Source: Nomia melanderi (taxonomy: Eukaryota; Arthropoda; Insecta; Hymenoptera; Halictidae). From it: a DNA stretch of 64,000 nucleotides. The translations under genes were made by a program, and so were the position numbers. The stretch is taken from contig NC_135000.1 in assembly GCF_051020985.1 (NCBI RefSeq), positions 8,577,001-8,641,000 on the forward strand, in the 5' to 3' direction. Below the pieces are notes generated by a model. That model was given only the letters and a program-made list of their open reading frames with translations, was not told where the DNA came from and made no database searches. This document shows, in pieces, positions 11,136-21,910 of the stretch (position 1 is its first letter; every line of letters begins with the position of its first letter).

Positions 11136-12811
11136 ATAATGTCATGGAAAAGAAAATGAAAGATTCCTTTTCAATTTTTCATTAAGTCCGAAGGAACAAA
11201 GTATATTTTGCCACTTAGTACTTGTTACGAATCACATAGACAATCCCAGATTGGACATAAGAATCACCCTGTATACAGGCCGTTTAAAATAAGTGGGAAG
11301 TTTTGAAGGATTCATCCTATACGTAAAGTAACGAGGGACAACTCGCGTATACGTAAATAGTTATTACTGACGTTACTATTATCATTGCTGTTATATACAG
11401 TTGGTCCTTTGAAAGTGTCCACAGTGTTAAAAACACCGGTACAAGCGCAACGTGATCGATGTACGTCCTACATTCCGTCGACGCGATTCAATCGGACAGA
11501 TTAATTTTTCTAATGTACAAAAACTGGAAGGAAACGTGTAAGCCGTTTTTTTTAAAAGTGGTATAAGTCCGTTTTGGGGAAAAAATGAGTTACTGGTAGT
11601 TTCAGCGAGATATAGATCATCCTTTTATATTTCTAATCACGCAATCAGTGACGTACGATATTCTCGTAAATTAATCAAAAGTTCAACTATAAAATGTCAT
11701 CGCAAAAATGTTTTATTAAAAGATCGTTTATTTTCTTTAACAATTTTATCAATTATCGCATAATAACATTTGACATATTATGCTTTTATACACATTACCG
11801 GAATTGATTAACGTTCGTTTTTAAGAACTTAATGGACGTGTACCATTTTTAAGAAACGACTCCTATAGAAAATCGTGAACAGTTAAGTCACGTTTAACTG
11901 TACGAAAAACAAGGGACAATTGATTGTACTATACAATGTAAAAGTCCGTGATTTATGACTTCTGCAGGAAGGTGCCGATAGAAGCAAAAGTTGTCCATGC
12001 GATGCACAAATTATTTTCTTCGCGAGTACCGTTTCGCTCGGGATCGTTCATGGGAAAAGCGTCAGACCCTTCCAATTCTTGTTTCTAACGGATCGTCCTG
12101 TACAACTCGTCCGCCTGTACACCTCTATATATAATTGCTCATGTATCGAAGTACTCGCATAGACAGAAAATATACTTCAGTACGTTAATAATAACGAAGC
12201 GTAGTGTTTACACGCCGAATTCCACCTATAGCTGAATCAATGGCTTTAATCATTGCTCCGAGAAACATCTGTTGTCCTTTTAATACTCGCAAAATGAAGG
12301 AATCAGTAATAGGTCATTTTCAATTGCTTTCCTCGAGACCTCGGATCAGTTGGTTGCCAGACGTTCAGGCAACCGGGTCACTCGAGTCAACAAGGGTCGC
12401 AGGTACGTAACATATTTGATAAAAGGTTTCAAAATATTAATCTGAATTTATTGGCAAAATTATTATAAACGGTTGTCTTTAAGAAAGGGTAATACTAATG
12501 AACAAATAATTTTATAAATGAATATACGGTTGGATATTCAGGGCAACACTAAAGAACAAATTGATATATTGAATGTACAGTGTGATTCGCATTACAAGTG
12601 ATTTCTAAAAATGGTAAAAATGGTAATCCATACGTTTTTACTCTTCCATTGCCATTCTACGTATAAAGACAATTTACATTTAACGAAATACCGCTACGGA
12701 AAGAAACGTGACTCGCGAACGTGTTAACTTCTCCCAAAATTGGCAGAGACATCCTAAATCCCGCTCGACGCGAGTCCCAAATCCGATTCGAGGCTCATTA
12801 AGCTAGAAGTT
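11136..12811. other. Spacer upstream of the SUN-domain gene
   Basis: Mostly AT-rich sequence. A possible 5' exon ends near 12411 at a good donor (GCAG|GTACGT), but I could not link it in frame to the first coding exon. A stretch near 12204-12340 resembles the interior of the MITE at 13303-13475. Confidence 0.4.
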
Positions 12812-12966
12812 AGCCGCGCGACGTGAGTCTATCGAGCAACCTAACAAAACCTCGACGAAATTCGTCGGAACTGAGAGGAGAGACTGAAAGCAACGGGAAA
12901 AAGGAAAAGTTCAGTATCCGGGACGGTGGTCTAAATAATCAGAGCTGTGATTATGAGGACGATCCG

Positions 12967-15900
12967 ATGAGCGTTCGAAACACGTACTGCTGCGCCAACG
13001 GAGGAACCTGTCCAGCCGCTATACTAAATTCCTCTGGTCAGCCAGCTTGGTACTGTAAACTCGTCAAACCGTTTGTATTTTGCGTGATTACGTCGTTATT
13101 AGGTACGTCTCACTCGTGATTAACAATTAAGTCAATGTAGAACAGCGTAAAATGAGATCTGCCCCTTGATTTCGTCGATTAACCCCTTAACGAATTAGCT
13201 GGCCTTTAGAATTCCATGTCGAAAAATGTCCCTCCTAGTTTCTTGACTTTCTGTCGTTTATTATTTGTTGATGGACGTTCGTAATGCTGAGAAACGAATC
13301 GTACACTAAAACTACCGAGCAGTTAAGTCGACTTTTTGAAATCTCTATAGAAATCAGTTTTCGCTGAATGAATTTTTTGAATAATTTCTCGGAGAAACGT
13401 CTGTGTCTTCTGAATAATTGCAAAATGAAGGCAGGAGTAGGTGATTTCGATTTGTCTGGTAGTTTTAGTGTTTCAATAGGAAGTTAATGTTAACTTGGGC
13501 TATTTTAAAAACGAACTGGGAAACTTCAGCCATGTCCGTGTCCCATCTGTGCGACAAGTACTCCGCCAACAGCAGCTTCAAAGTGATCAGATCGGATCTA
13601 GTGGACCTGAGGACTCATTTGAATACACTATCGGTAATTAACCATCAGCTTCCGAAAGATTGTGTTATTATTTTCAACGTGACGAAATATGGACGATATT
13701 CTTTGGAAGTAACTTAACCCTTTGCGGACGAAGATCCTTTGAAATGTACCAAACCTTCAACAGATGAAGCTAAATTATATATCAATTGTATAATTGATAG
13801 AACAAAAGGAAACTGCGTGCTGATCTCTTGCTATTCGAGTAATTAAATCACTTTTTTGTCACTAGTCTTCGAAATATGAAAACTTCATCTCGCCGGAATG
13901 TCGACATTCGTCCGCAAAGGGTTAATGGGGAATTATTCGTAGATTAAGGAAGGAATAAAGGTATCGTTGGGAATAAAAATAAGAATATCATTTCTTTAAA
14001 TTCAGTGAAATTTATTTTAACTAGGGAAGAACGGAAAAATTGAGGGCAATATGATTGTTTATTAATGTACTGTGTCTCATGATACGCGAGACTTTATTTT
14101 GCTAAATCGATTTGCATCTACCAAATTGTATCTTCGAGTGATCTCCAGATGGAAGTGCAGAACGTGTTGGAAACGCGAGACGACCTGAGGAGCAAACTGA
14201 AAGAGGTTAGCCACGCGATCCCGAAAATATCGGAGGCCATTTTGTACTTGAGGAACGAGGTGTCTGAAGGTGCGAGCCTTCGAAATCAAAAACAAACGTT
14301 TGTAACAGCTAACGTTAGACTTACGAACGGTTATTCTACACTGTATTCTACAGGTTTCAGACAACTACGTGTTTAGTTGTATATTATTTATATAAAATAA
14401 ATAAGTAGATTATTATAGGATTAACAATTCGGATTATTTATTATTCCTTTGCTCTCTACTAGAGACTTATTTATTTTATATAATAAATAAGTATATTATT
14501 ATATACTATTATATACTAATGTATAAGTATATTAAATAAGTATATTATTTATATAAAATAAATAAGTCTCTAGTAGAGAACAAAGGAATAATAAATAATC
14601 GGAATTGTTCACGCGATAAATTCTAATCAATTCTGGAACAGGAATGGACACGCACACGAAAGCGTTGCTAAAGGCCATGTCGCCGGAAACGGTGAAAGAC
14701 TTGGTGAGGACCGAACTGCAGACGTACGACGCCGACAAAACTGGCAGAACGGATTACGCTCTTGAGAGTTCAGGTGAAACTTCGGTACAAGCACTTTCTG
14801 GGACACTCCCATAAATAACGGGGTTCTTAACCAGTTAACTGCGTTCGAGTATACGCGTCATCTTGAAACGCAAAATGGTACTGATTTTTTCAACGGTAAA
14901 TTATTAATTTTTTCAGCTAAATGTTTGCCTTAGTTTCTCGTTAGAATATGTTATAGATGCATTTGCTCTGCGTTTGTCGAGTATACACTTTATTTGATTT
15001 TATGGCGCGCATGATGATTTTTTAAACTAAATTCCACAGTTAACTGGTTAAATGTCGTTCGTTCTTCAAACTAAGGACGAATAAAGTAATCTAAAACACA
15101 TTCTTCTTCGTTACTTATAAAACACGTATCTACACATTGCAATTATATGAACAAACACGCGTTCACCCTTATTTTCAAAACGAAATTCAACACGAAAAGC
15201 CGTGTTATTTACGGCACAGCCCAATAATGTCTGTCACGAGTGATTCGAAACTAATCTACATTTCTTCGATCGGATGGAACAGGGGGTACCATCCTCTCTA
15301 CGAGAAACACGGAAACGTACTCGGCTGGTGCTCCGGTGTTGAAACTCTTCGGAATCCCGCTTTGCCAGCAACAGAACACACCGCAGACTATAATTCAGGT
15401 TGCCAGATGCAATTGTTCACTGTAGATTCATCCGTTGATTCTAAAAACAGCGTTTCGTCTGCTAGAATTTTAATTTGTATTCCAAACTAACGGTACCGGA
15501 TTCAAAATTCTGCGTTTCCTTTTGTTCATTACATTTTTTATCAATTTCTGTATTGTCCGAGTAATTGGTTCTTAAATTTCCATTGATCATTTCGAAGAAT
15601 TGAGCATTTAATTTTTGGAATTACGTTGAAAATTCTCTTCATCGGTCTGACACGATAGTGTAGAGGTCAAGGGGTTAATGTAGAATGATTCTTGCAAAGA
15701 CTGGCGTTCTTCCGGGCGAATGTTGGGCGTTCAAAGGCAGCGCCGGCAGCGTTGTCATACAGTTACTCGGCTCCGTGTATGTTTCTGGAGTCAGTCTGGA
15801 ACACATCCCGGAATCCATATCACCCACAGGAGAAACGAGCACTGCTCCGAGGAATTTCTCGCTTTGGGTAAACCCTGTTCACCTTGTAATCGTCGTCTCA

Positions 15901-16576
15901 TGAGCTTCTTCTGACTCTACGAACTAGACCGCCATTTTTACGCGGCGCAACGGAGAACCGCCATTGCGCCGCTGCCGCTCGAACGGTTAACATTATATTC
16001 AACACTTCCCACTTTTGTTATATCGAATCAAATGAGAGTCACCTCTCGAGTGCAAAGGGTTAAATTCCCCGGAAATTGGTAATTTGACAAATTACCAATT
16101 TATTATAAATTACCAATTTATACCGATTCCAAGGAATAATAGCTTTCGAGTATTATTGCAACGTTGAAATTAATGCATTGCAGAAGATTAGACGACAGAT
16201 ATATTGTAGATGCTAATAATTAATGACAAACTCGATTGTTTATTATGAAACTTAGGGACTGGATTGCGTGGACGACACACACCCCTTCTGCTTCGGCGAG
16301 TTCGCGTACGATAACACTGGACACACTTTACAATACTTCGAGATCGAGGTAAATTAGGGCTGTTTTCAGTAATAATCTCGCAGTTTCGATTGTTCTACGA
16401 GACATAAGTGATCTAATAGTATATTTACAAGTCGAACTGCCCGTGATTTATAGAAGGAACCGAGGAAGCCGTACGAAATAGTCGAACTAAAGGTTCATTC
16501 GAATAGCGGTAACGAGGAATACACCTGCATCTATCGGATACGAGTCCACGGCACATTAAATCGGAAGAACAGATAG
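12967..16576 (+). CDS. Short SUN-domain nuclear envelope protein (SPAG4/SUN3-like)
   Basis: Eight exons join in frame: 12967-13102, 13530-13633, 14149-14269, 14642-14773, 15283-15398, 15700-15867, 16256-16348, 16454-16576, giving about 330 aa. A single membrane helix (FVFCVITSLL, continuing with AMSVSHLC) spans the exon 1-2 junction. A coiled-coil region follows (EVQNVLETRDDLRSKLKEV), then a full SUN domain: DYALESSGGT, LKLFGIPL, PGECWAFKG, SVSLEHIPE-like block, FEIE and the diagnostic EYTCIYRIRVHG near the end. SUN proteins trimerise in the perinuclear space and bind KASH peptides to form LINC bridges. The short N-terminus and domain layout resemble SPAG4/SUN3, which act in sperm nuclear shaping, more than the long klaroid type. 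The frame is open upstream to about 12811, so an earlier start or exon is possible. AATAAA lies at 16709-16714. Confidence 0.92.
13303..13475. mobile_element. piggyBac-type MITE, family D (eroded), SUN gene intron 1
   Basis: CACTAAAACTACCGAGCAG near the left end is the inverse of CTGGTAGTTTTAGTG near the right end. The TTAA flanks are eroded. The ends match the family-D copies at 32186 and 49358. Confidence 0.5.
13714..13925. mobile_element. piggyBac-type MITE, family A, SUN gene intron 2
   Basis: TTAA-CCCTTTGCGGACGAA at the left and TTCGTCCGCAAAGGG-TTAA at the right are perfect inverted ends with TTAA on both sides. Length 212 bp; no ORF. It shares both ends with 36962-37174 and 32061-32466. 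Confidence 0.8.
14423..14610. repeat. Near-perfect palindrome with ~64-bp arms, 30 bp before SUN gene exon 4
   Basis: The left arm (14423-14488) and right arm (14548-14610) are inverse copies with only a few mismatches. Each contains CTCTACTAGAGACTTATTT or its inverse. The loop is AT-rich, about 60 bp. The right arm ends 31 nt before the exon 4 acceptor. Confidence 0.8.
14827..15051. mobile_element. piggyBac-type MITE, family F, SUN gene intron 4
   Basis: TTAA-CCAGTTAACTG on the left and CAGTTAACTGG-TTAA on the right are inverted ends. It is 225 bp. Sub-terminal CGAGTATACGCGTCATC recurs in the copy at 51844. Confidence 0.7.
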
Positions 16577-16708
16577 CTTCGAGGCAATTATGGAACACGG
16601 TGGTCGAGCAGAAGAAGCAATTTCGCGTCCACGTAGCGTAGAATTGATAGTATAATATACATTTCGATAGGATTTTCGTACGTACGTATTATGTATCATC
16701 GTGTAGCG

Positions 16709-16714
16709 AATAAA
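16709..16714 (+). other. Poly(A) signal of the SUN-domain gene
   Basis: AATAAA lies 133 nt past the TAG at 16574-16576, a normal 3' UTR length for an insect gene. Confidence 0.6.
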
Positions 16715-16764
16715 GAACTATTTTGGATTATTTATTAACTAACTTAATTAGCGTAACATAGGAA

Positions 16765-16940
16765 TTAACACTAGACTTACGGAACCAGTCAATTTCAGTC
16801 ATATTGAATTTTGTAAACATTGGTAAACGGTTGAGTCGATTTTCATTGACTCAATTACATGAGTCTTTAATAAATTTTTAAACATTTGGTTCCCCAGATC
16901 TAAACGGAAAATTGTATAATAAATGTAAATCTAGTGTTAA
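16765..16940. mobile_element. piggyBac-type MITE, family C
   Basis: TTAA-CACTAGACTTACGGAACC on the left and AAATCTAGTG-TTAA on the right. Length 176 bp, just past the SUN-domain gene. Confidence 0.6.
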
Positions 16941-17813
16941 TTAATTAAGTATCCATTAAGCACAGATACTATCGAATATTCAGTTGATAGTGATTTTCAG
17001 TCTGTTCTCGTATCGATCTGCGATTATGAATAAGTTTGTCGTTATCCTTGTCTCATAAGCTTTAATTTGAGCCGTCGAACGTCAGAATTGGTCCACGGGA
17101 AGCTATAGAATTGTTAATGCAAAGGTAAGGGGGCATTATGCATGTGTAAAGAGGGCTGCAGTTTGACAGGGGCGAAAATTGGAGTGACAAACACTAGCGC
17201 CATCTAGCGGACGGGCGTTTTCGAAACTTCTCTCTATACCTGTAATGTATAAGACAAGGACAAAGCTAGTGTGCGACAAGGAAAGAGATAGTCTCTCTCG
17301 CGCCACCTCCTTGGAAGAAGCATCTCATCAGTCCCTGGTGCGTACGCGTGAAGCATCAGGACCAAGGAGGTCGCAGGATAACAATTATAGTGGCGCCATC
17401 TAGCGGTGGAAGCTGTGAACTAAAAGCGACATGTCAGTGGGGAGAAAACGCGAAATAGCAGCGAATTCATTAATAACTCGATTATCACGAATCATTTACG
17501 AACGTTTGCAATTTGGGATCATAGAATAGACTCTCCCCTACTCTCACGTGTAGCTTTGGATAGGATTTTGTGCCGCGTTGATTATTTATTAATTATTCTT
17601 TGAGGCAATATCCCAAGTTAACTTAGAATTTTTTCGACAGGTGCTAAGTAAATAATTCAGTTTCTCAATTAATGGGCATTATGGGCATAAACGGAAATAG
17701 TATATGACCAATAGAGTAACCCTGTGTTAAAGTGGAGTTCTTCAGCTTTAATTTGGCGTGCCGGAAGTTGAAATATCTTCACGAGTTCGACCTTGGCGAA
17801 GAGGACTACCAGA

Positions 17814-18003
17814 AGAGTTACTTCTGCAATTGTGAACGCTACCTTTATTTCTTTATATATTATAATTGATAACAAGTGTGACTATTTGTTAAGTTTATTA
17901 CCATAAAGCGGATTACCAGAATGTTACTTTTGCAATTGTGAACGCTACCTTTATTTCTTTATATATTGTAATTGATAATGACTATTTGTTAAGTTTATTA
18001 CTG
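17814..18003. repeat. 106-bp tandem duplication
   Basis: TGCAATTGTGAACGCTACC followed by an AT-rich tail occurs at 17825 and again at 17931. The copies are nearly identical, so the duplication is recent. Confidence 0.75.
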
Positions 18004-18216
18004 TATCAACGAATAAGATTAAATAAATGAACATTTTACGATGACTTGTCTATTTTATTCCATGCTACCTATACTTCTCCATCGTTAATTACATTTTGTA
18101 CTTAATTTTAAAGTTAATTGGAACTTAGGTACATTTATAACACGACCACTTCTTCAACGAGAAATTGAGGAGACAGAAATGATTCGCTTGAAAATTGGCG
18201 CCGCGAAATTGTTTTC

Positions 18217-18660
18217 GGATACCTCTTTGAATATCATGTTCTCCTAGTAAGAAACTCGGATTTTCGGATTCCGCTTCAAATTTCGCGCCTCTAGAATGTT
18301 TACATTTTTCGGATACCTCCTTTAGTATCATGTTCTCCTAGTAAGAAACTTGGATTTTCGGGTTCCGCTTCAAATTTCGCGCCTCTGGAAGGTTACATTT
18401 TTCGGATACCTCCTTTAGTATCATGTTCTCCTAGTAAGAAACTCGGATTTTCGGGTTCCGCTTCAAATTTCGCGCCTCTGGAATGTTTACATTTTTCGGA
18501 TACCTCCTTTAGTATCATGTTCTCCTAGTAAGAAACTCGGATTTTCGGGTTCCGCTTCAAATTTCGCGCCTCTGGAATGTTTACATTTTTCGGATACCTC
18601 CTTTAGTGTCATGTTCTCCTAATACAAAACTCAGAATTTCGCATTTCATTTCAAATTTCG
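18217..18660 (-). repeat. 94-bp satellite, left block (five units)
   Basis: The block GGATACCTCCTTTAGTATCA recurs at 18217, 18311, 18404, 18498 and 18592, a period of 93-94 bp. Each unit also holds CATGTTCTCCTAGTAAGAAA and a GCGCCTCTGGAATG segment. Confidence 0.9.
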
Positions 18661-19100
18661 CGGGTTGGAGAGACTTCATACTAGGAGAACATAATAGTAA
18701 TGGAGGTATCCGAAAAGTATAAACAAAACAAAAAGGCGGGAAATTCTGTTATACCTCTTTTAGCATCATGTTCTCCTAGTAAGAAACCTGTCAGAGCCGC
18801 AAAATTTCAAATGGAACCCGAAAATCTGAGTTTTCTATTAGGAGAACATGATAGCAAAAGAGGTATCCGAAAAGTATAAACAAAACAAAAAGGCGGGAAA
18901 TTCTGTTATACCTCTTTTAGTATCATGTTCTCCTAGTAAGAAACCTGTCAGAGCCGCAAAATTTCAAATGGAACTCGAAAATCTGAGTTTTCTATTAGGA
19001 GAACATGATAGCAAAAGAGGTATCCCAGAATCTCCCGCCCTTTTGGATTGTTTACACTTTTCGGATACCTCCTTTACTATCATGTTCTCCTAGTAAGAAA
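18661..19100. repeat. Central block of alternating-orientation satellite units (158-bp palindromic period)
   Basis: Here units face both ways: CTAGGAGAACAT and its inverse alternate. GGTATC landmarks at 18704, 18862 and 19019 give a 157-158 bp period in which each unit is itself an inverted pair. Confidence 0.8.
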
Positions 19101-19870
19101 TCTCTCCGAGCCGCAAAATTTGAAATGAACCTGAAAATCTGAGTTTAGTATTAGGAGAACATGATATTAAAGGAGGTATCCGAAAAAACGTAAACAAACC
19201 AAAAGGCGGAAAATTTCCGGCGGATCTCGAAATCTGAGTTTTGTATTAGGAGAACATGATGCTAAAAGAGGTATCCGAAAAACATAAACAAATCAAAAGG
19301 CGGGAAATTTCGGGCGAATCTCGAAATCTGAGGTTCTTACTAGGAGAACATGATACTAAAAGAGGTATCTGAAAAACGTAAACAAATCAAAAGGCGGGAA
19401 ATTTCAGGCGGATCTCGAAATCTGAGATTCTTACTAGGAGAACATGATACTAAAAGAGGTATCCGAAAAACGTAAACAAATCAAAAGGCGGGAAATTTCA
19501 GGCGGATCTCGAAATCTGAGATTCTTACTAGGAGAACATGATACTAAAAGAGGTATCCGAAAAACATAAACAAATCAAAAGGCGGGAAATTTAAGGCGGA
19601 TCTCGAAATCTGAGGTTCTTACTAGGAAAACATGATACTAAAAGAGGTATCCGAAGAACATAAACAAATCAAAAGGCGGGAGATTTCGGGCGAATCTCGA
19701 AATCTGAGGTTCTTACTAGGAAAACATGATGCTTAAAGAGGTATCCGAAAAACCTAAATATTTCAGAGGCGGGAAATTTGAAGAGGATCTCGAAAATTCG
19801 AGTGTCTTACTAGAAGAGCATGGCAATAAAGAATTTTCGTGACTCTGAGAATTTTATTATTTTTCGGAGA
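19101..19870 (+). repeat. 94-bp satellite, right block (seven units, reversed)
   Basis: GAGGTATCCGAAAAAC landmarks at 19175, 19270, 19364, 19458, 19552, 19646 and 19740 give a strict 94-95 bp period, in the opposite orientation to 18217-18660. The last unit decays by 19870. Confidence 0.9.
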
Positions 19871-20589
19871 CCTCCTTAACCATTATATTCCTCCGCTAGG
19901 TACGATGAAATAAAAAACACAAGGTTTACAATATTAATCAATTTATTCATTTTCACCCATTTCTTAACATTGACACGTGTAGTACAAAAGCATTGTGAAT
20001 AATTTAATTATTAATTATAAACTCCCATTGAATCCTTGCTGAAGTCCTGCAAGATTCCTTCACAGTCCAGCACGTCAATCTGCAGCTAAAACGCACCAGT
20101 TTAACGTTGGGATACTGCAAATTTACGTAAATAATGTTAAACGCCACTAAAGATTATATGACGGCAATAATTACAATTTAAAATTCCCTGGAATACCCGC
20201 GCAAACATCGCCATCTACCACAAAACCTTCAAGCTACCAGAGAAATAGTATAGCCAAACCATGGTTAGATGGCGCTGAACGTATCGCTATCCTCGTCGCA
20301 CAGTATATCTTTCCTTGCCTCGTAGAATCAGCGCCATCTACAGTATAATGCTCAAGCTGCTCGCCAAATAGTACAACGATACTCTCGCTAGATGGCCAGC
20401 TATACAGTTTTCCTCGTCACTAGTCAGCGCCATCTACAATATAACGTCGAAGCCATTAGCCAAATAATACACTTACTCCCAAAAATGGCTCAAAAGCTCT
20501 AAAACCTCGAGCTCGAACTAAAAAAACTCAAAAATTGACTCTCCAAAAAAGAACTCCGTCTAGAAACCTTTGTAACACCCGGAAGAGAT

Positions 20590-20880
20590 TTCCGGAATCG
20601 GTGTGAGAAGCCCCTTAAACCGTCGCGAAAGGTCCTCTAAATCGTCGAGAAAAACCCGTCCAGGATGCTCGACAGACCCCCACGAGAGACCCCCCGTGGG
20701 ACCGTCGCGAGAGTCCTACAGAATCGGTGTGAGAAACCCCTTAAACTTACGCTAGTAACCCCCGAAATCGGTGTGAGAAACCCCTCGAATCTGTAGCCAA
20801 TGTTTTCGAAACCCCACGAGAAACCCCCACGAGAGACTCCCACAATCATATGAGAAACCCCGCGAACTCCCAAGAGTTTG
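20590..20880. repeat. Short degenerate tandem repeat
   Basis: AATCGGTGTGAGAAACCCC (one base different in the first) occurs near 20597, 20721 and 20765, mixed with CCCCACGAGAAACCCC-type units. It lies between the CTCF-like motifs of the right spacer. Confidence 0.5.
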
Positions 20881-21779
20881 TTGCGCCACCTATTCAAAGG
20901 ACGCGAAAACTTCTAGCCAAACAGTACCACTGTTTCTCCGGTAGGTACTGCCACCAATAGTGGGTAAGGAGAGACTGCGAAACATACATGCGAGAGAGAA
21001 GGACAGACTATTTGACTGCGCCATCTAGCGGGATCAGGCTGAAACTATTTGACTAGAAGTTTCACCACTCTGTTAACAGGTGGCGCCACCAAACTTCAGA
21101 AGGAAGACAAGGATAGCTATACAGGAGTGAGAAAGAGAGATATGGTTGGACTGGTAGCTCCATCTGGTGGGGACAAGGTGTTACTATTTGGCTTGAAGTT
21201 TCAGCGATTGTTCAATAGCTGGCGCATCTAGAACCAACAAGGTTCTTTCACACCGAACAAGCTGATCTCTCGCGACGATTCAAGGGGTTTCTCACATGGA
21301 CTGCTTTGAGCTCTCGCGTCAATTTAATGTCTGCTAGATGGCACTAGTGTTTGGCTCCAATTTTCGCCCCTGGCGAACTGCAGCCCTCTTTACACATGCA
21401 TAATGCACCCTTATTTTTGCATTAACAATTCTATAGCTTCCCGTGGACCGATTTCAACGATCGACGGGTCAAATTAAAGCTTATGAAACATAGATAACGA
21501 TAACGATTTTTCTGACCGCAGATCGATACGAAAACTGACTGAAAATCGTTATGGAATGCTTCCAGCTACTTCTTCAGGTTAGCGATACCGCGAATAACAA
21601 CAGCAGAACTCTGTTTGTTCGTTTATTTCGACATTTCAAGATGTATGGACAATTATTACATAATAATTATATATATTTATATATGTATAATGAGAGAGCA
21701 TTCTCCTCTCGCGTTTCCCACCACGGCGGGAAGTCCCTCTCCCAACTCACCGCCTCTCACTCTCGCCTAATGCCTCACT

Positions 21780-21821
21780 GTCTCTCTCTCTTCCATTCTC
21801 TCTCACTATCACTCTCGCATA

Positions 21822-21858
<37 letters not shown>

Positions 21859-21910
21859 CTCTCTCTCTCCCCCTCGATCACTCACACTCTCTCTCTCTCG
21901 TTCTCTCTGA
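21780..21910. repeat. (CT)n microsatellite
   Basis: Long CTCTCT runs with few interruptions. A (CTC)n run follows near 22120-22145. Open frames across it (Ser/Leu-rich) are low-complexity artefacts. Confidence 0.9.

Larger units (their letters stand above)
17197..21344. promoter_or_regulatory. Cluster of at least 13 CTCF-like core motifs
   Basis: Motifs resembling CCGCTAGATGGCGC lie at 17197-17210 (-), 17300-17308 (-), 17393-17406 (-), 20208-20220 (-), 20266-20276 (+), 20330-20343 (-), 20387-20397 (+), 20427-20437 (-), 20883-20891 (-), 21018-21031 (-), 21078-21086 (+), 21156-21170 (-) and 21331-21344 (+). They fit the established CTCF core (CCxxYAGRKGGCR). None lie within the satellite. Binding is inferred, not shown. 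Confidence 0.45.
16992..21547. mobile_element. Foldback-like structure: inverted arms around an inverted satellite
   Basis: The left arm (16992-17216) and right arm (about 21327-21547) are inverse copies at roughly 85% identity, including identical blocks such as CATTATGCATGTGTAAAGAG and GGGAAGCTATAGAATTG. Between them lie spacers with many CTCF-like motifs and a central satellite that itself turns around. No transposase or other ORF was recognised inside. Target-site duplications are not obvious at the arm ends. It could be a foldback transposon, an inverted segmental duplication, or a hairpin-RNA locus. Confidence 0.6.

Noticed and set aside
18217..19870. Regularly spaced repeats that could suggest a CRISPR array
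   Set aside because: The 94-bp unit repeats along its whole length with no unique spacers, the period is too long, and the context is an animal genome.
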